A DNA stretch of 64,000 nucleotides, from the NCBI RefSeq assembly GCF_025399895.1, contig NZ_JAODUA010000002.1:703062-767061 (forward strand), read 5' to 3'. Below are positions 56,064-64,000 of this stretch, piece by piece. Made by a program: the position numbers and the translations under genes. The notes below the pieces were generated by a model. The model searched no databases. It was not told the origin of the DNA and saw nothing but the letters and a program-made list of their open reading frames with translations. How positions within the stretch are numbered: position 1 is the first letter of the stretch; every line of letters begins with the position of its first letter. The stretch comes from Streptomyces sp. ASQP_92. GTDB lineage: Bacteria > Actinomycetota > Actinomycetes > Streptomycetales > Streptomycetaceae.

Positions 56064-56443
56064 GGGGATCATCCTGCTATGGGCGTCAGCCCGGTCATTG
56101 ATCGGCTCCCCTCTGGCCGCCGCCGGACCACGTCTACGGGGGAAGCGCCGACGCTGTCCCCGTCGTGTAACGCGTGCACCCTCCATGGGTGCTGGTGTCG
56201 GCTTCCGATAGGTACCGGTAAAGGGTAAGGACGTCATGGCCGTGAAGCTGACCGCACGCGTGGCCGAGCCTGCGGGGCACGCATTACACGTGTAGCCGCC
56301 GCCTGGCGACGCATTGTGCAGCAAGCCCCGGGGAAAGCCCAAGACCCGGAAGCTCGGTCAAGGCAGGTCGAAATCCCGTGGAGCCCACCTGTGTGGCGTG
56401 GAATGATCTTCGGTGACTGCTGACTCAAGAGAAGGCTGGCATC
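56064..56443. other. divergent intergenic region with inverted repeats
   Basis: 380 bases. CGTGTAACGCGTGC (56164-56177) and GCACGCATTACACG (56277-56290) are inverted copies with 13 of 14 pairs. A GCACCC-TCCAT-GGGTGC hairpin (56176-56192) lies inside. A short open frame follows (separate entry). No tRNA could be folded. Confidence 0.5.
56236..56295 (+). CDS. possible 19-residue leader peptide with TTA codon
   Basis: ATG at 56236 is preceded by AAGGACGTC, a fair RBS. The frame encodes MAVKLTARVAEPAGHALHV and ends at TAG. It includes one TTA leucine codon, rare in Streptomyces and dependent on bldA tRNA. It may be chance; I call it because the RBS and the overlapping inverted repeat coincide. 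Confidence 0.2.
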   Translation: MAVKLTARVAEPAGHALHV

Positions 56444-57247
56444 GTGTACGTACCGTCATCCGCACGACCTCTCGATGATGACGAGCGTGAGCTCGTGGAG
56501 CTGGCACGCCGCACCATAGACGCGCATACCGACGCCGGGCCCGACGAAGACGGGATCCACACGATGGGCGCCGCGGTCATGGCCGCCGACTACCGGATGT
56601 TCGCCGGCGTGAACCTTTACCACTTCACCGGCGGCCCCTGCGCCGAACTCGTGGCTCTGGGAGCCGCACGGGCCCAGGGCGCCCGCCAGATGCGCTGCAT
56701 CGTTGCCGTGGGAAACCACGGGCGCGGGGTCGTCGGCCCGTGCGGGCGCGATCGGCAGGTCTTCGTGGACTACTACCCCACCATGCGCGTGATCGTGCCC
56801 ACGCCCGCGGGGCCCAGGTCCGTTCTCGCCGCCGACTTGATGCCGCTGACTCAGCGATGGACCCCGGAAGGCATGGACGGTCTCGACCCGTCGCTGTACC
56901 AAGACCCAGAGACGGACGGCCCCCCGATCATCCGGTTCAACCCCCGCTATCTCGAAGCCGTCCGCTCCGGCGCCAAGACCAAGACCACCCGCTTCCGGGA
57001 CCCGGCCCGGCTCGGCCCGGCACGGCTGGTGTTCGAGAGCGACCCGGAAGTCGTCCTGCCGGCAGAGGTGACCGACATCAGGCACTGCCGGGTCGGCGAC
57101 CTCACCGACCAGGACGCCCAAGCCGAGGGTCTGACCACCGCAACCGAACTCCGGGAAATCCTCAAGGGCCACTACCCGGACCTGGCGGGAACCGACGAAG
57201 TCGACGTCATCACCTTCCAGATCAACGACAAGACAGGCGCCGCGTAA
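56444..57247 (+). CDS. blasticidin-S-deaminase-like domain fused to ASCH domain
   Basis: 267 residues from GTG 56444 (GAAGG 8 bases upstream). Residues 10-125 follow the cytidine-deaminase fold, closest in pattern to blasticidin-S deaminase: GVNLYHFTGGPCAELVALG, CIVAVGN and GPCGRDRQVFVDY. Zinc ligands would be Cys66 and Cys100; the proton shuttle is Glu68. The third Cys of PCxxC is Asp103. Residues 162-260 are an ASCH domain (RYLEAVRSGAKTKTTRFRD), an RNA- or nucleotide-binding PUA-like fold. Role: nucleoside deamination or RNA-related, unproven. Confidence 0.75.
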   Translation: MYVPSSARPLDDDERELVELARRTIDAHTDAGPDEDGIHTMGAAVMAADYRMFAGVNLYHFTGGPCAELVALGAARAQGARQMRCIVAVGNHGRGVVGPCGRDRQVFVDYYPTMRVIVPTPAGPRSVLAADLMPLTQRWTPEGMDGLDPSLYQDPETDGPPIIRFNPRYLEAVRSGAKTKTTRFRDPARLGPARLVFESDPEVVLPAEVTDIRHCRVGDLTDQDAQAEGLTTATELREILKGHYPDLAGTDEVDVITFQINDKTGAA

Positions 57248-57366
57248 ACCACCGCGGCACCAGCGACGACGGGGTCGCAAGGTGACGACGAGCACGGACC
57301 CCGCAGCTACAGGCAGCGCCGCCGCCCGAAGTGAGTACCGTCCGCCAGCCCCCACGTCGGCGCCGT

Positions 57367-57420
57367 CCGGCCCCCTCACCGGCGCCGACCGGCCCCCTCA
57401 CCGGCGCCGACCGGCCCCCC
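57367..57420. repeat. 22-bp tandem repeat, about 2.4 copies
   Basis: The unit beginning CCGGCCCCCTCACCGG repeats exactly at 57367-57388 and 57389-57410 with a partial third copy. It lies in the intergenic region before the PadR gene. Confidence 0.85.
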
Positions 57421-57530
57421 AGCCGCCAACTCAGACGGCGCAGCACGACAAGTCCAGTGTTCCTTGGGCAGATGGAGTGCTTGAGGCACGCCTCGGGTGA
57501 GCCGTGTCTCACCTGGCCGCTGCCGCTTGT

Positions 57531-57550
57531 CTATGCAACGAGTTGCATAG
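57531..57550. promoter_or_regulatory. PadR-type operator
   Basis: CTATGCAAC-GA-GTTGCATAG is a perfect 9-bp inverted repeat ending 12 bases before the PadR ATG. It fits the ATGxAAC-type operators of PadR proteins and suggests autoregulation. Confidence 0.8.
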
Positions 57551-57562
57551 AAGGATTCGGGT

Positions 57563-58120
57563 ATGGCGCTTGAGCACGCGATTCTCGTCTCCCTGCTGGA
57601 GAAGCCGGGCTCCGGTTACGAGCTGGCCCGACGCTTCGACCGGTCCATCGGCTACTTCTGGGCGGCCACACACCAGCAGATCTACCGCATCCTCAAGCGG
57701 ATGGAGAACGACGGCTGGGTCGAGCCGCGAGAGGTGGCGCAGCAGAGCCGGCCGGACAAGAAGGAGTATTCGGTCGCCGCGCCCGGTCGGGCCGCGCTCT
57801 CGCAGTGGCTGCACGAGCCGATCGAACCCGAGAGCGTGCGCCACGAACTCGCCGTCAAGATCCGCGGTGCGGCCTTCGACGACCCGGCCGCGCTGCTGCG
57901 CGAGGTGGAGCGGCATCGCCAGGCCCACACCGACCGCCTCGCCCACTACCGGGCGGGAGAGGTGCGCGACTTCACGGGGCCCGACGCTCCCGCCCCCGAT
58001 GTCGGCCGCGAGCTCCAGCACGTCGTGCTGCGCGGCGGCATCGCGTACGAACAGATGACACTCGCCTGGCTCGACGACGTGATCGCCACGCTGCACCGGC
58101 TCGGCGCCCAAGGCCGCTAG
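57563..58120 (+). CDS. PadR-family transcriptional regulator
   Basis: 185 residues. The winged helix is LEHAILVSLLEKPGSGYELA, RFDRSIGYFWAATHQQIYRI and LKRMENDGWVE, followed by the wing RPDKKEYSVAAPG. The C-terminal dimerisation helices (EVERHRQAHTDRLAHYR) match the Vir_act_alpha_C domain. PadR proteins usually repress a neighbouring gene and respond to phenolic acids or drugs. ATG at 57563 with AGAAGGA. The acyl-CoA dehydrogenase lies downstream on the same strand. Confidence 0.93.
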   Translation: MALEHAILVSLLEKPGSGYELARRFDRSIGYFWAATHQQIYRILKRMENDGWVEPREVAQQSRPDKKEYSVAAPGRAALSQWLHEPIEPESVRHELAVKIRGAAFDDPAALLREVERHRQAHTDRLAHYRAGEVRDFTGPDAPAPDVGRELQHVVLRGGIAYEQMTLAWLDDVIATLHRLGAQGR

Positions 58121-58176
58121 GCGGAGGCGCCGTGCCTGCGACCGCTTCCGGCACCGGAACCCGAACCGGCATCGTG

Positions 58177-58212
58177 ACCGCGACCGTCACCGCGACCGTG
58201 ACCGCGGCCGCC
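58177..58212. repeat. 12-bp tandem repeat, three copies
   Basis: ACCGCGACCGTC, ACCGCGACCGTG and ACCGCGGCCGCC follow one another in the region between PadR and acyl-CoA dehydrogenase genes. Confidence 0.55.
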
Positions 58213-58355
58213 ATCGGGGCCGCCCGGCCGAACCGCCGGCGACGTACGCCCGCACCCCGCACCCGATACCCCGCGCCCACGCCCACGGCGTCCCGCCCGC
58301 TCCCTGACTTCTGCCCGCCCCTCATCAACTCCCCAGTCCCGAAAGGCACATGGCC

Positions 58356-60080
58356 ATGGCCGACCCGCTGCTGTTCAACCCCAGCACCTACGACCCGACG
58401 CACTTCGACCCCGAGACGCGCAGGCTGCTGCGCGCGACCGTCGACTGGTTCGAGCAGCGTGGCAAGCGCAAGCTGATCGAGGACTACCGCTCCCGCGCCT
58501 GGCTTGCCGACTTCCTCGCGTTCTCCGCCAAGGAAGGCCTCTTCGCGACCTTCCTCACCCCGGCCGCCGCCGCTGGGCCGGGGAATGAGGACAAGCGCTG
58601 GGACACCGCCCGGATCGCCGCCCTGAACGAGATCTTCGGGTTCTACGGCCTCGACTACTGGTACGCCTGGCAGGTGACCATCCTGGGTCTCGGCCCGGTC
58701 TGGCAGAGCGACAACGCCACGGCACGCGCCCGCGCCGCCGAACTCCTCGCGCAGGGTGAGGTGTTCGCGTTCGGCCTGTCGGAGAAGACCCACGGCGCGG
58801 ACATCTACTCCACCGACATGCTCCTGGAGCCGGACGGCGACGGCGGGTTCCGGGCCACCGGCAGCAAGTACTACATCGGCAACGGCAACGCCGCCGGGCT
58901 CGTCTCCGTGTTCGGCCGCCGCACCGACATCGAGGGCCCCGACGGCTATGTGTTCTTCGCCGCCGACAGCCGTCACGAGGCGTACCACCTGGTGAAGAAC
59001 GTCGTCGACTCCTCGAAGTACGTCAGTGAGTTCCGGCTGGCGAACTACCCCGTCGCGGCCGAGGACGTCCTGCACTCCGGTCGTGCCGCTTTCGACGCCG
59101 CCCTCAACACGGTCAACGTCGGCAAGTTCAACCTGTGCACCGCCTCGATCGGCATCTGCGAGCACGCGATGTACGAGGCCGTGACCCACGCCCAGAACCG
59201 CATCCTGTACGGCCGCCCGGTCACCGCCTTCCCGCACGTGCGGCGTGAGTTGACCGACGCCTACGTACGCCTCGTCGGCATGAAGCTGTTCAGCGACCGC
59301 GCCGTGGACTACTTCCGCTCGGCCGGTCCCGACGACCGCCGGTACCTGCTCTTCAACCCCATGACGAAGATGAAGGTGACCACGGAGGGCGAGAAGGTCA
59401 TCGACCTGATGTGGGACGTGATCGCGGCCAAGGGCTTCGAGAAGGACACCTACTTCGCCCAGGCCGCCGTAGAGATCCGCGGCCTGCCGAAGCTGGAGGG
59501 CACGGTCCACGTCAACCTCGCGCTGATCCTGAAGTTCATGCGCAACCACCTGCTGAACCCGGCCGAGTACGCCCCCGTGCCGACCCGCCTCGACGCGGCC
59601 GACGACACCTTCCTCTTCCAGCAGGGTCCGGCGCGGGGTCTGGGCTCCGTACGGTTCCACGACTGGCGCACGGCGTACGACGCGTACGCCGAGGTGCCCA
59701 ACGTCGCCCGCTTCCGCGAACAGGCCGACGCGCTCTGCGAGTTCGTCACCACGGCCGCCCCCGACGAGGAGCAGAGCCGCGACCTCGACCTGCTGCTCGC
59801 CGTCGGCCAGCTCTTCGCGCTGGTCGTGCACGGCCAGCTCATCCTGGAGCAGGCGCGTCTGACGGGGCTCGACCAGGACGTGCTCGACGAACTCTTCGCC
59901 GTCCTCGTACGCGACTTCTCCGCGCACGCGGTCGAACTGCACGGCAAGGACTCGGCCACCCCGGAACAGCAGGGCTGGGCGATCGGAGCGGTCCGGCGCC
60001 CTGTCGTCGACGGCGCCCGCTCGGCGCGCGTCTGGGCACGCGTCGAGGCGCTCGCGGGCGCCTACGAGATGGCGCCCTGA
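58356..60080 (+). CDS. acyl-CoA dehydrogenase
   Basis: 574 residues from ATG 58356 (AAAGG 9 bases upstream; the ATG at 58350 is in frame but too close). FGLSEKTHGADIY is the flavin/substrate-binding segment, followed by the middle beta-domain FRATGSKYYIGNGN and C-terminal helices (FNLCTASIGICEHAMYEAV). The size exceeds the 380-residue norm and resembles the larger acyl-CoA dehydrogenase/oxidase group. It oxidises an acyl-CoA with FAD. The upstream PadR protein is the probable regulator. Confidence 0.88.
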   Translation: MADPLLFNPSTYDPTHFDPETRRLLRATVDWFEQRGKRKLIEDYRSRAWLADFLAFSAKEGLFATFLTPAAAAGPGNEDKRWDTARIAALNEIFGFYGLDYWYAWQVTILGLGPVWQSDNATARARAAELLAQGEVFAFGLSEKTHGADIYSTDMLLEPDGDGGFRATGSKYYIGNGNAAGLVSVFGRRTDIEGPDGYVFFAADSRHEAYHLVKNVVDSSKYVSEFRLANYPVAAEDVLHSGRAAFDAALNTVNVGKFNLCTASIGICEHAMYEAVTHAQNRILYGRPVTAFPHVRRELTDAYVRLVGMKLFSDRAVDYFRSAGPDDRRYLLFNPMTKMKVTTEGEKVIDLMWDVIAAKGFEKDTYFAQAAVEIRGLPKLEGTVHVNLALILKFMRNHLLNPAEYAPVPTRLDAADDTFLFQQGPARGLGSVRFHDWRTAYDAYAEVPNVARFREQADALCEFVTTAAPDEEQSRDLDLLLAVGQLFALVVHGQLILEQARLTGLDQDVLDELFAVLVRDFSAHAVELHGKDSATPEQQGWAIGAVRRPVVDGARSARVWARVEALAGAYEMAP

Positions 60081-60417
60081 CCGTAGAGACGCCTCTCCCC
60101 GGGCCCGACCAGCGCCCCCGCCCCACGACGCGGCACTGGTCGGCCCCCGGCCCGTCCCCGCTACGCAACCGCCTGCCGCCCCCCCGGCCGCGGGCGCCCT
60201 ACCCGACCGCGGAGTACCGGTCCACCGAGGTCACCGACGTGGGCGCCCCTCACTGGTCGGCAGGGCGCGCGCGAACTCCTCATCCAGCTAAGGCAGTTGG
60301 CCGCCCGCGAAGGATGAACTGCACACCAGGGCACGACGGGCCGACGGCTTGGGGAGGGGCTCCGGGTAGCCCGGATCGCGTGCGTCCGGGGTGGGGGCGC
60401 ATGGCAGGGTGGTCGGT
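60081..60417. other. intergenic region, no gene found
   Basis: 337 bases between the acyl-CoA dehydrogenase and zinc-ribbon genes. It is very C-rich, with CACTGGTCGGC at about 60132 and a near copy (CACTGGTCGGC) at about 60250. No convincing open frame, hairpin or promoter was found. Confidence 0.5.
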
Positions 60418-61020
60418 ATGAGTTCCGAGCCGGCACACTCCGCACCGCTCCGTCACCACGACTACGGCATGTGGCTCGTGCGGTTCACCGATCATGTGCT
60501 CGTGGTCTGCCCCAAGTGCGGTGGTCGTGCGCTCGTCGTTCCCCGGCCCGGCCTCGACGCCTCGCGGTACTCCAGCCACCTGCTGTTCCAGCCTCGCCGT
60601 CTGTGCTGCGCCACGTGCGGCGCGACCGCGGACTGGACGGCCGAGGAGCGGGACGGAGGCTTGGTCGGTGTGGTGCCGGGGGGTACCGAGGACCCCTTCT
60701 TCCGGCGGCCGCTGTGGCTCCAGACCCGCTGCGCGGGACGGATCCTGTGGGCCTACAACGAGGAACACGTCGACGCTCTCGCCGCCTTCGTGGGCGCCCG
60801 GCTGCGGGTGCGTCACGCCTCGCCGACGCGGGGGATGTTCGCCCGGCTCCCGGCGTGGATGAAAGCGGCGGCCCACCGGGAGGAGGTGCTGGCGGGCCTG
60901 AGCACCCTGCGTGCCCTCGCCCCGCGCTCGGCACCCGCCGACCGTTCGGAGGCGGCGTACGAACGCGGCGACCGCCCGCGCCACCACGGCAGCCTGCTCT
61001 TCCCGGGCGCGCCGTATTAG
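60418..61020 (+). CDS. zinc-ribbon hypothetical protein
   Basis: 200 residues from ATG 60418. Two Cys pairs, VCPKCGGRALV and CCATCGATADW about 30 residues later, form a zinc ribbon. A C-terminal part is helical (AYNEEHVDALAAFVGARLRV). The N-terminus (YGMWLVRFTDHVLVVCPK) is compact. No membrane segment. Similar proteins are widespread conserved hypotheticals; a nucleic-acid or protein-binding role is possible. Confidence 0.8.
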   Translation: MSSEPAHSAPLRHHDYGMWLVRFTDHVLVVCPKCGGRALVVPRPGLDASRYSSHLLFQPRRLCCATCGATADWTAEERDGGLVGVVPGGTEDPFFRRPLWLQTRCAGRILWAYNEEHVDALAAFVGARLRVRHASPTRGMFARLPAWMKAAAHREEVLAGLSTLRALAPRSAPADRSEAAYERGDRPRHHGSLLFPGAPY

Positions 61021-61188
61021 AGGGAGTCGCCCTTGCCGAGGCCATTCCGCGCACCACGTGGCCCGTACGGACAAGCGAGGTGATCACTCAATCGTGAGTT
61101 CCACCGGCCCCCGGCCGGACGTGCCGCGATGCTGGTCCGGACGGCGTGCGACGGGCGCCGCCCGGATGCGGTGTGGGTGGAGAAGCGG

Positions 61189-61467
61189 ATGGCGCGGGAA
61201 ACGGGACGACGTGGGGGCCTGGACGAGCAGGCGGTGTTACTGGCCGCCGGGCTCGCCGATCTGGCGGTGAGCACTCTGGGTTCGGCCCTCGGGACGGTGC
61301 GGGGGCTCCTGCGTCGCTCGGACGCGGCCGACCTCGCCGCGGAGGCCGAGAACGAGCTACTGGCGCGCGGACGCCTGGTGTTGGACCGTTACGCCTCGGC
61401 CCCGCCGCCCCACCTGGAGCTCCTCGCCCGGCACGCCCTGGCCCGGCGGGCGTCCGGCGATGCCTGA
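61189..61467 (+). CDS. small protein translationally coupled to the polyprenyl synthase
   Basis: 92 residues from ATG 61189 (GGTGGAG upstream); an ATG at 61129 would add 20. It is helical: LDEQAVLLAAGLADLAVSTLG, LGTVRGLLRRSDAADLAAEA and PHLELLARHALARRA. A hydrophobic stretch near residues 15-35 may touch the membrane. Its stop overlaps the polyprenyl synthase start by 8 bases, so the two are probably made together. I do not recognise the family. Confidence 0.65.
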   Translation: MARETGRRGGLDEQAVLLAAGLADLAVSTLGSALGTVRGLLRRSDAADLAAEAENELLARGRLVLDRYASAPPPHLELLARHALARRASGDA

Positions 61468-62512
61468 CCGGTGGGAACCGGCCGCGTTCAAGGCCCGCGT
61501 CGACGAGGCGGTGCACCACTTCGTGGCGCAGGAGGCCGAGCAGTTGGCGGCGATCGATCCGCTCCTCGGCCCGGTCGCCGACCAGGTCGAGGCGGCCGTC
61601 GCCGACGGAAAACGGCTGCGCGCGGCGTTCTGCTACTGGGGCTGGCGCGCGGGAGGGCAGCCGGACAGTGACGCGCTGCTGCGTGCGGCGGCCTCGATGG
61701 AGCTGGTGCACGCGGCCGCCGTCGTCCATGACGACCTCATCGACGACAGCCCCCTGAGGCACGGTCGCCCCACGGCGCACATCGCGTTGCGCGGTGTCGT
61801 ACGCCGTCGTCCGCATGCCACCGCCGACGCCAGATCACTCGCGATGCTCGTCGGCGATCTGCTCATGTCGCTGGCGGGGCAGCTCTTCGCCACCAGCGGT
61901 CTGCCCGCCGCCTATCTGGCGCGGGCCCGCCCGCTCTGGTCGGTGCTCGCCAGGGAGCTGATCGCGGGGGAGTGCCTGGAGATCCTGCGTACCGGAGACA
62001 GGCCGGACACCACGGAGTCGCTCAAGGTGATCCGGTACAAGACCGCCAAGTACACCGTCGAGCAACCCCTGCTGATCGGGGGCGCCCTGGCCGGGGCCGG
62101 CGAGCGGCTGCGCGCGGGATACTCCGCGTACGGGCTGCCGCTCGGCGAGGCGTTCCAGCTCAGGGACGACCTGCTCGGCCTGTTCGGCGACCCGGAACGC
62201 ACCGGCAAGGCCAACGCCGACGACGTACGCGGCCACCGGCCCACGGCGCTCCTCGCGGAGACCTGGCGCCTGGCCGGGGACGAGGAGCGCGAGCGTCTTG
62301 CCGCGCTCCTGGGCAGTCACGATCTGGACGCGGACGGCCTGGACGAGGTCCGCGCGATGATGTGCCGCCTGAAGGCCCCCGACCGCGTCGAAACCATGAT
62401 CACCGAGCGGGTCGAGGAGGCCCTGGGCGTTCTGCGCGAGCTGAACGCCCCCGCGCCCGCCGCCGCCGCGCTGACCGAGCTGGCCCGTTCGGCCGCGGTC
62501 CGTCTGTCCTGA
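61460..62512 (+). CDS. polyprenyl synthase (isoprenyl diphosphate synthase)
   Basis: 350 residues. The first Asp-rich motif is DDLID at 91-95 after VVH, and the second is QLRDDLLGLFGD near 234-244; GKRLRAAF (50-57) binds diphosphate. These define E-type chain-elongating prenyl transferases that join IPP to allylic diphosphates, forming FPP, GGPP or longer. RYKTAKYTVEQPLL is the usual middle motif. Chain length cannot be told with confidence. ATG at 61460 overlaps the upstream gene; the next gene starts 80 bases later. Confidence 0.92.
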   Translation: MPDRWEPAAFKARVDEAVHHFVAQEAEQLAAIDPLLGPVADQVEAAVADGKRLRAAFCYWGWRAGGQPDSDALLRAAASMELVHAAAVVHDDLIDDSPLRHGRPTAHIALRGVVRRRPHATADARSLAMLVGDLLMSLAGQLFATSGLPAAYLARARPLWSVLARELIAGECLEILRTGDRPDTTESLKVIRYKTAKYTVEQPLLIGGALAGAGERLRAGYSAYGLPLGEAFQLRDDLLGLFGDPERTGKANADDVRGHRPTALLAETWRLAGDEERERLAALLGSHDLDADGLDEVRAMMCRLKAPDRVETMITERVEEALGVLRELNAPAPAAAALTELARSAAVRLS

Positions 62513-62591
62513 CCCGTACCGCGAGGACGGGCGCGGCGGCGGCCGACGCCCCGGTCCTCGCGGCCGACCGTGCATGACAAGGAGCCCCGTC

Positions 62592-63749
62592 GTGACCTAC
62601 ACCGAGGCGTCAATGGACGCCCTGCGGACGGCCGGTGACGAACTCGCCGACGCCACCGTCGCCACGCTCTTCGAACGCGGGGAGGTCGGCAAGTTCAACA
62701 CCCTGATGCGATACGTCTCCACGGTGGGCGCCCCCCTGCCCGAGGGGCTGCCCGATGTGGCCCGCGAGTACCTCCAGGCCACCAGCGTGCCGCCCGCGTG
62801 GGTGGACTGGGGGGAGATGGAGAAGGCCCGGCTGTTCTTCATCGACAACAACGTGCACATCTCCACCGCCCTGTCCTTCGCCTCCATGCCCGCGTGCTAC
62901 GTCGTCCCGCACGTGGCGAAACTGCTGTCGGCCACCCATGGGCTGAAGTACCCGTCCAAGCGGATGGCGGAGACCGGTCAGTTCACCGTCTACCTCATGC
63001 AGCCCGACGCCTTCGAGGCCGGCAGTCGTTTCATCCCGGCCGCCCAGAAGGTCCGGCTGCTGCACGCCTCCATCCGCCATCACCTCGAACGGGAGGGACT
63101 CTGGGACACCGAGGCGCTCGGGACGCCGATCTGCCAGGAGGACATGATCGGCGGCCAGATGTTCTTCTCGCTGCTCGTCCTGGACAGCCTGCACCGGCTC
63201 GGCATCCACATGTCGACGGAGGGCGCGGAAGCGTACTACTACGCCTGGCGCGTGGTGGGAGCCATGCTCGGGATCGATCAGGATGCCGTCCCCAAGTCCC
63301 TCGACGACGCACGCCAGTTCCTCGATCTGTACATGGTCCGCTTCATGGGACCGTCCGACGAAGGCACCCAGCTGACCCGCCAGCTCATCGACCTCTACGA
63401 GGAGATCGTGCCGGGGACCTTCTTCGACCCCATCGTCTCGGCGCTCATCCGCCACCTCGTCGGCGACACCTGCGCCGACTGGCTCCAGGTGCCGCGCACC
63501 CGCTGGGACACCGTCGTCAAGGCCGTGCCCCACCTCCTCGGCGTACTGGAGACCATCGAGGACCGGTCCCCCCTCGGCGCCTGGGCGCTCGACCGCCTCG
63601 GCCACCTCACCTCCGTCCTGGAGCTGTCCTCCCTCACCCGTGGCCGCGTCATGCACTACGCCATCCCCGAGCAGCTCAAGAAGGAGTACGGCATCACCGA
63701 CGCGATGCCCCGCACCCAGCGATGGACCCCGCCGGCCGCCACGGTGTGA
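62592..63749 (+). CDS. MpaB/Lcp-family oxygenase (DUF2236)
   Basis: 385 residues from GTG 62592, with AAGGAG seven bases upstream; an ATG 18 bases earlier is in frame. The family core is present: Arg124 and Thr128 in SKRMAETGQF, VRLLHASIRHHLE with His158 as the likely haem ligand, and the PICQEDMIGGQMFFS segment. The family includes latex-clearing protein Lcp and MpaB, which cleave polyisoprene or farnesyl chains with O2. No signal peptide, unlike Lcp. Placement after a polyprenyl synthase suggests an isoprenoid substrate. Confidence 0.85.
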   Translation: MTYTEASMDALRTAGDELADATVATLFERGEVGKFNTLMRYVSTVGAPLPEGLPDVAREYLQATSVPPAWVDWGEMEKARLFFIDNNVHISTALSFASMPACYVVPHVAKLLSATHGLKYPSKRMAETGQFTVYLMQPDAFEAGSRFIPAAQKVRLLHASIRHHLEREGLWDTEALGTPICQEDMIGGQMFFSLLVLDSLHRLGIHMSTEGAEAYYYAWRVVGAMLGIDQDAVPKSLDDARQFLDLYMVRFMGPSDEGTQLTRQLIDLYEEIVPGTFFDPIVSALIRHLVGDTCADWLQVPRTRWDTVVKAVPHLLGVLETIEDRSPLGAWALDRLGHLTSVLELSSLTRGRVMHYAIPEQLKKEYGITDAMPRTQRWTPPAATV

Positions 63750-63944
63750 AGGCGGGGGCCAGGCGACACCTCGACGGCCCCGCGGTGCGGCCCCGCGCCC
63801 CGCTCTGACGGTGTGCCCGAGGTACGGAGGTCGCCTCCTGGGACCGCGGCGACAAAATTTTGGAGAACCGGTGAATGGATCGCAGAGTTAGGGGCAGGCG
63901 CAGGAGGACTGTTATCTGTACGGGGGCCGAGGAGGGGAGTGGCT

Positions 63945-64000
63945 GTGACTGCCGTAGCGACCGGGACGAGGATCACCGAGCCGGAGACCGGACACGGGAC
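63945..64000 (+). CDS. 5' end of a gene running off the right edge
   Basis: GTG at 63945 has GGAGGGG seven bases upstream and an open frame to the edge (MTAVATGTRITEPETGHG if GTG is read as Met). Only 18 residues are visible, so no family can be named. It could be the next gene of the isoprenoid cluster. Confidence 0.45.
   Translation, partial: MTAVATGTRITEPETGHG

Noticed and set aside
56064..56443. A tRNA in the divergent region (GGTCGAAATCC resembles a T-arm)
   Set aside because: The T-loop spacing is wrong and no acceptor or anticodon stem could be folded.
57282..57500. A 72-residue frame between the deaminase fusion and PadR
   Set aside because: It is produced by the 22-bp tandem repeat and has no convincing RBS.
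61460..62512. Family 2 encapsulin cargo polyprenyl transferase
   Set aside because: Some Streptomyces polyprenyl synthases are encapsulin cargo, but this protein has no long disordered N-terminal extension and no shell gene is visible.

Overview
The window is GC-rich chromosomal DNA with the coding habits of a Streptomyces or close relative. Third positions are strongly G/C, GTG starts are common, RBSs are of the GGAGG type, many secreted proteins have Sec or Tat signals, and actinomycete families such as DUF5133, VanZ, CsbD, SpoIIE-type PP2C phosphatases and YtrA-like GntR regulators are present. I saw no rRNA, tRNA, CRISPR array, insertion sequence, prophage or replication origin. About 50 genes cover most of the sequence.

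Layout. 1-14.3 kb is a metabolic and stress stretch: SAM methyltransferase, lipoprotein, amidase, tautomerase, glutaminase, SDR, MHS-type transporter, phosphotransferase, aldehyde dehydrogenase, a decayed EamA exporter, PRC-barrel, DUF5133, CsbD and VOC proteins. 14.5-28.7 kb holds a short UvrA paralogue, a secreted serine hydrolase, a secreted beta-propeller, a GlsB-like membrane protein, Dps, an alginate-lyase-like PL7 enzyme, VanZ, a PAS-PAS-GAF-PP2C phosphatase, a small winged-helix regulator and a secreted M1 peptidase. 28.9-31.4 kb is a self-contained ABC transporter/GntR operon with a clear operator over its promoter. 31.5-39.2 kb holds a secreted protein with two neocarzinostatin-like domains, an epoxide hydrolase and several secreted or membrane proteins of unknown role.

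39.2-55.3 kb is a carbohydrate island. It holds an alpha-amylase with a starch-binding domain, a sugar ABC importer without its own ATPase plus a GH1 beta-glucosidase, a LacI-family repressor, a GH3 beta-glucosidase with a PA14-like insert, a secreted clan GH-A glycosidase with a discoidin domain, a DUF1996 protein and a GH55 exo-beta-1,3-glucanase. Palindromes with the core GAGCGCTC lie upstream of the LacI gene and at both divergent promoters between DUF1996 and GH55. This suggests one LacI-controlled beta-1,3-glucan regulon that secretes a glucanase, imports oligosaccharide and finishes hydrolysis in the cytoplasm.

55.5-64 kb holds a hypothetical gene, a blasticidin-S-deaminase-like/ASCH fusion with an altered zinc ligand, a PadR regulator with a perfect operator, an acyl-CoA dehydrogenase, a zinc-ribbon protein, and a tight run of a small protein, a polyprenyl synthase and an MpaB/Lcp-type (DUF2236) oxygenase. 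That run pairs an enzyme that builds isoprenoid chains with a member of a family that cleaves them, and it may continue past the right edge.
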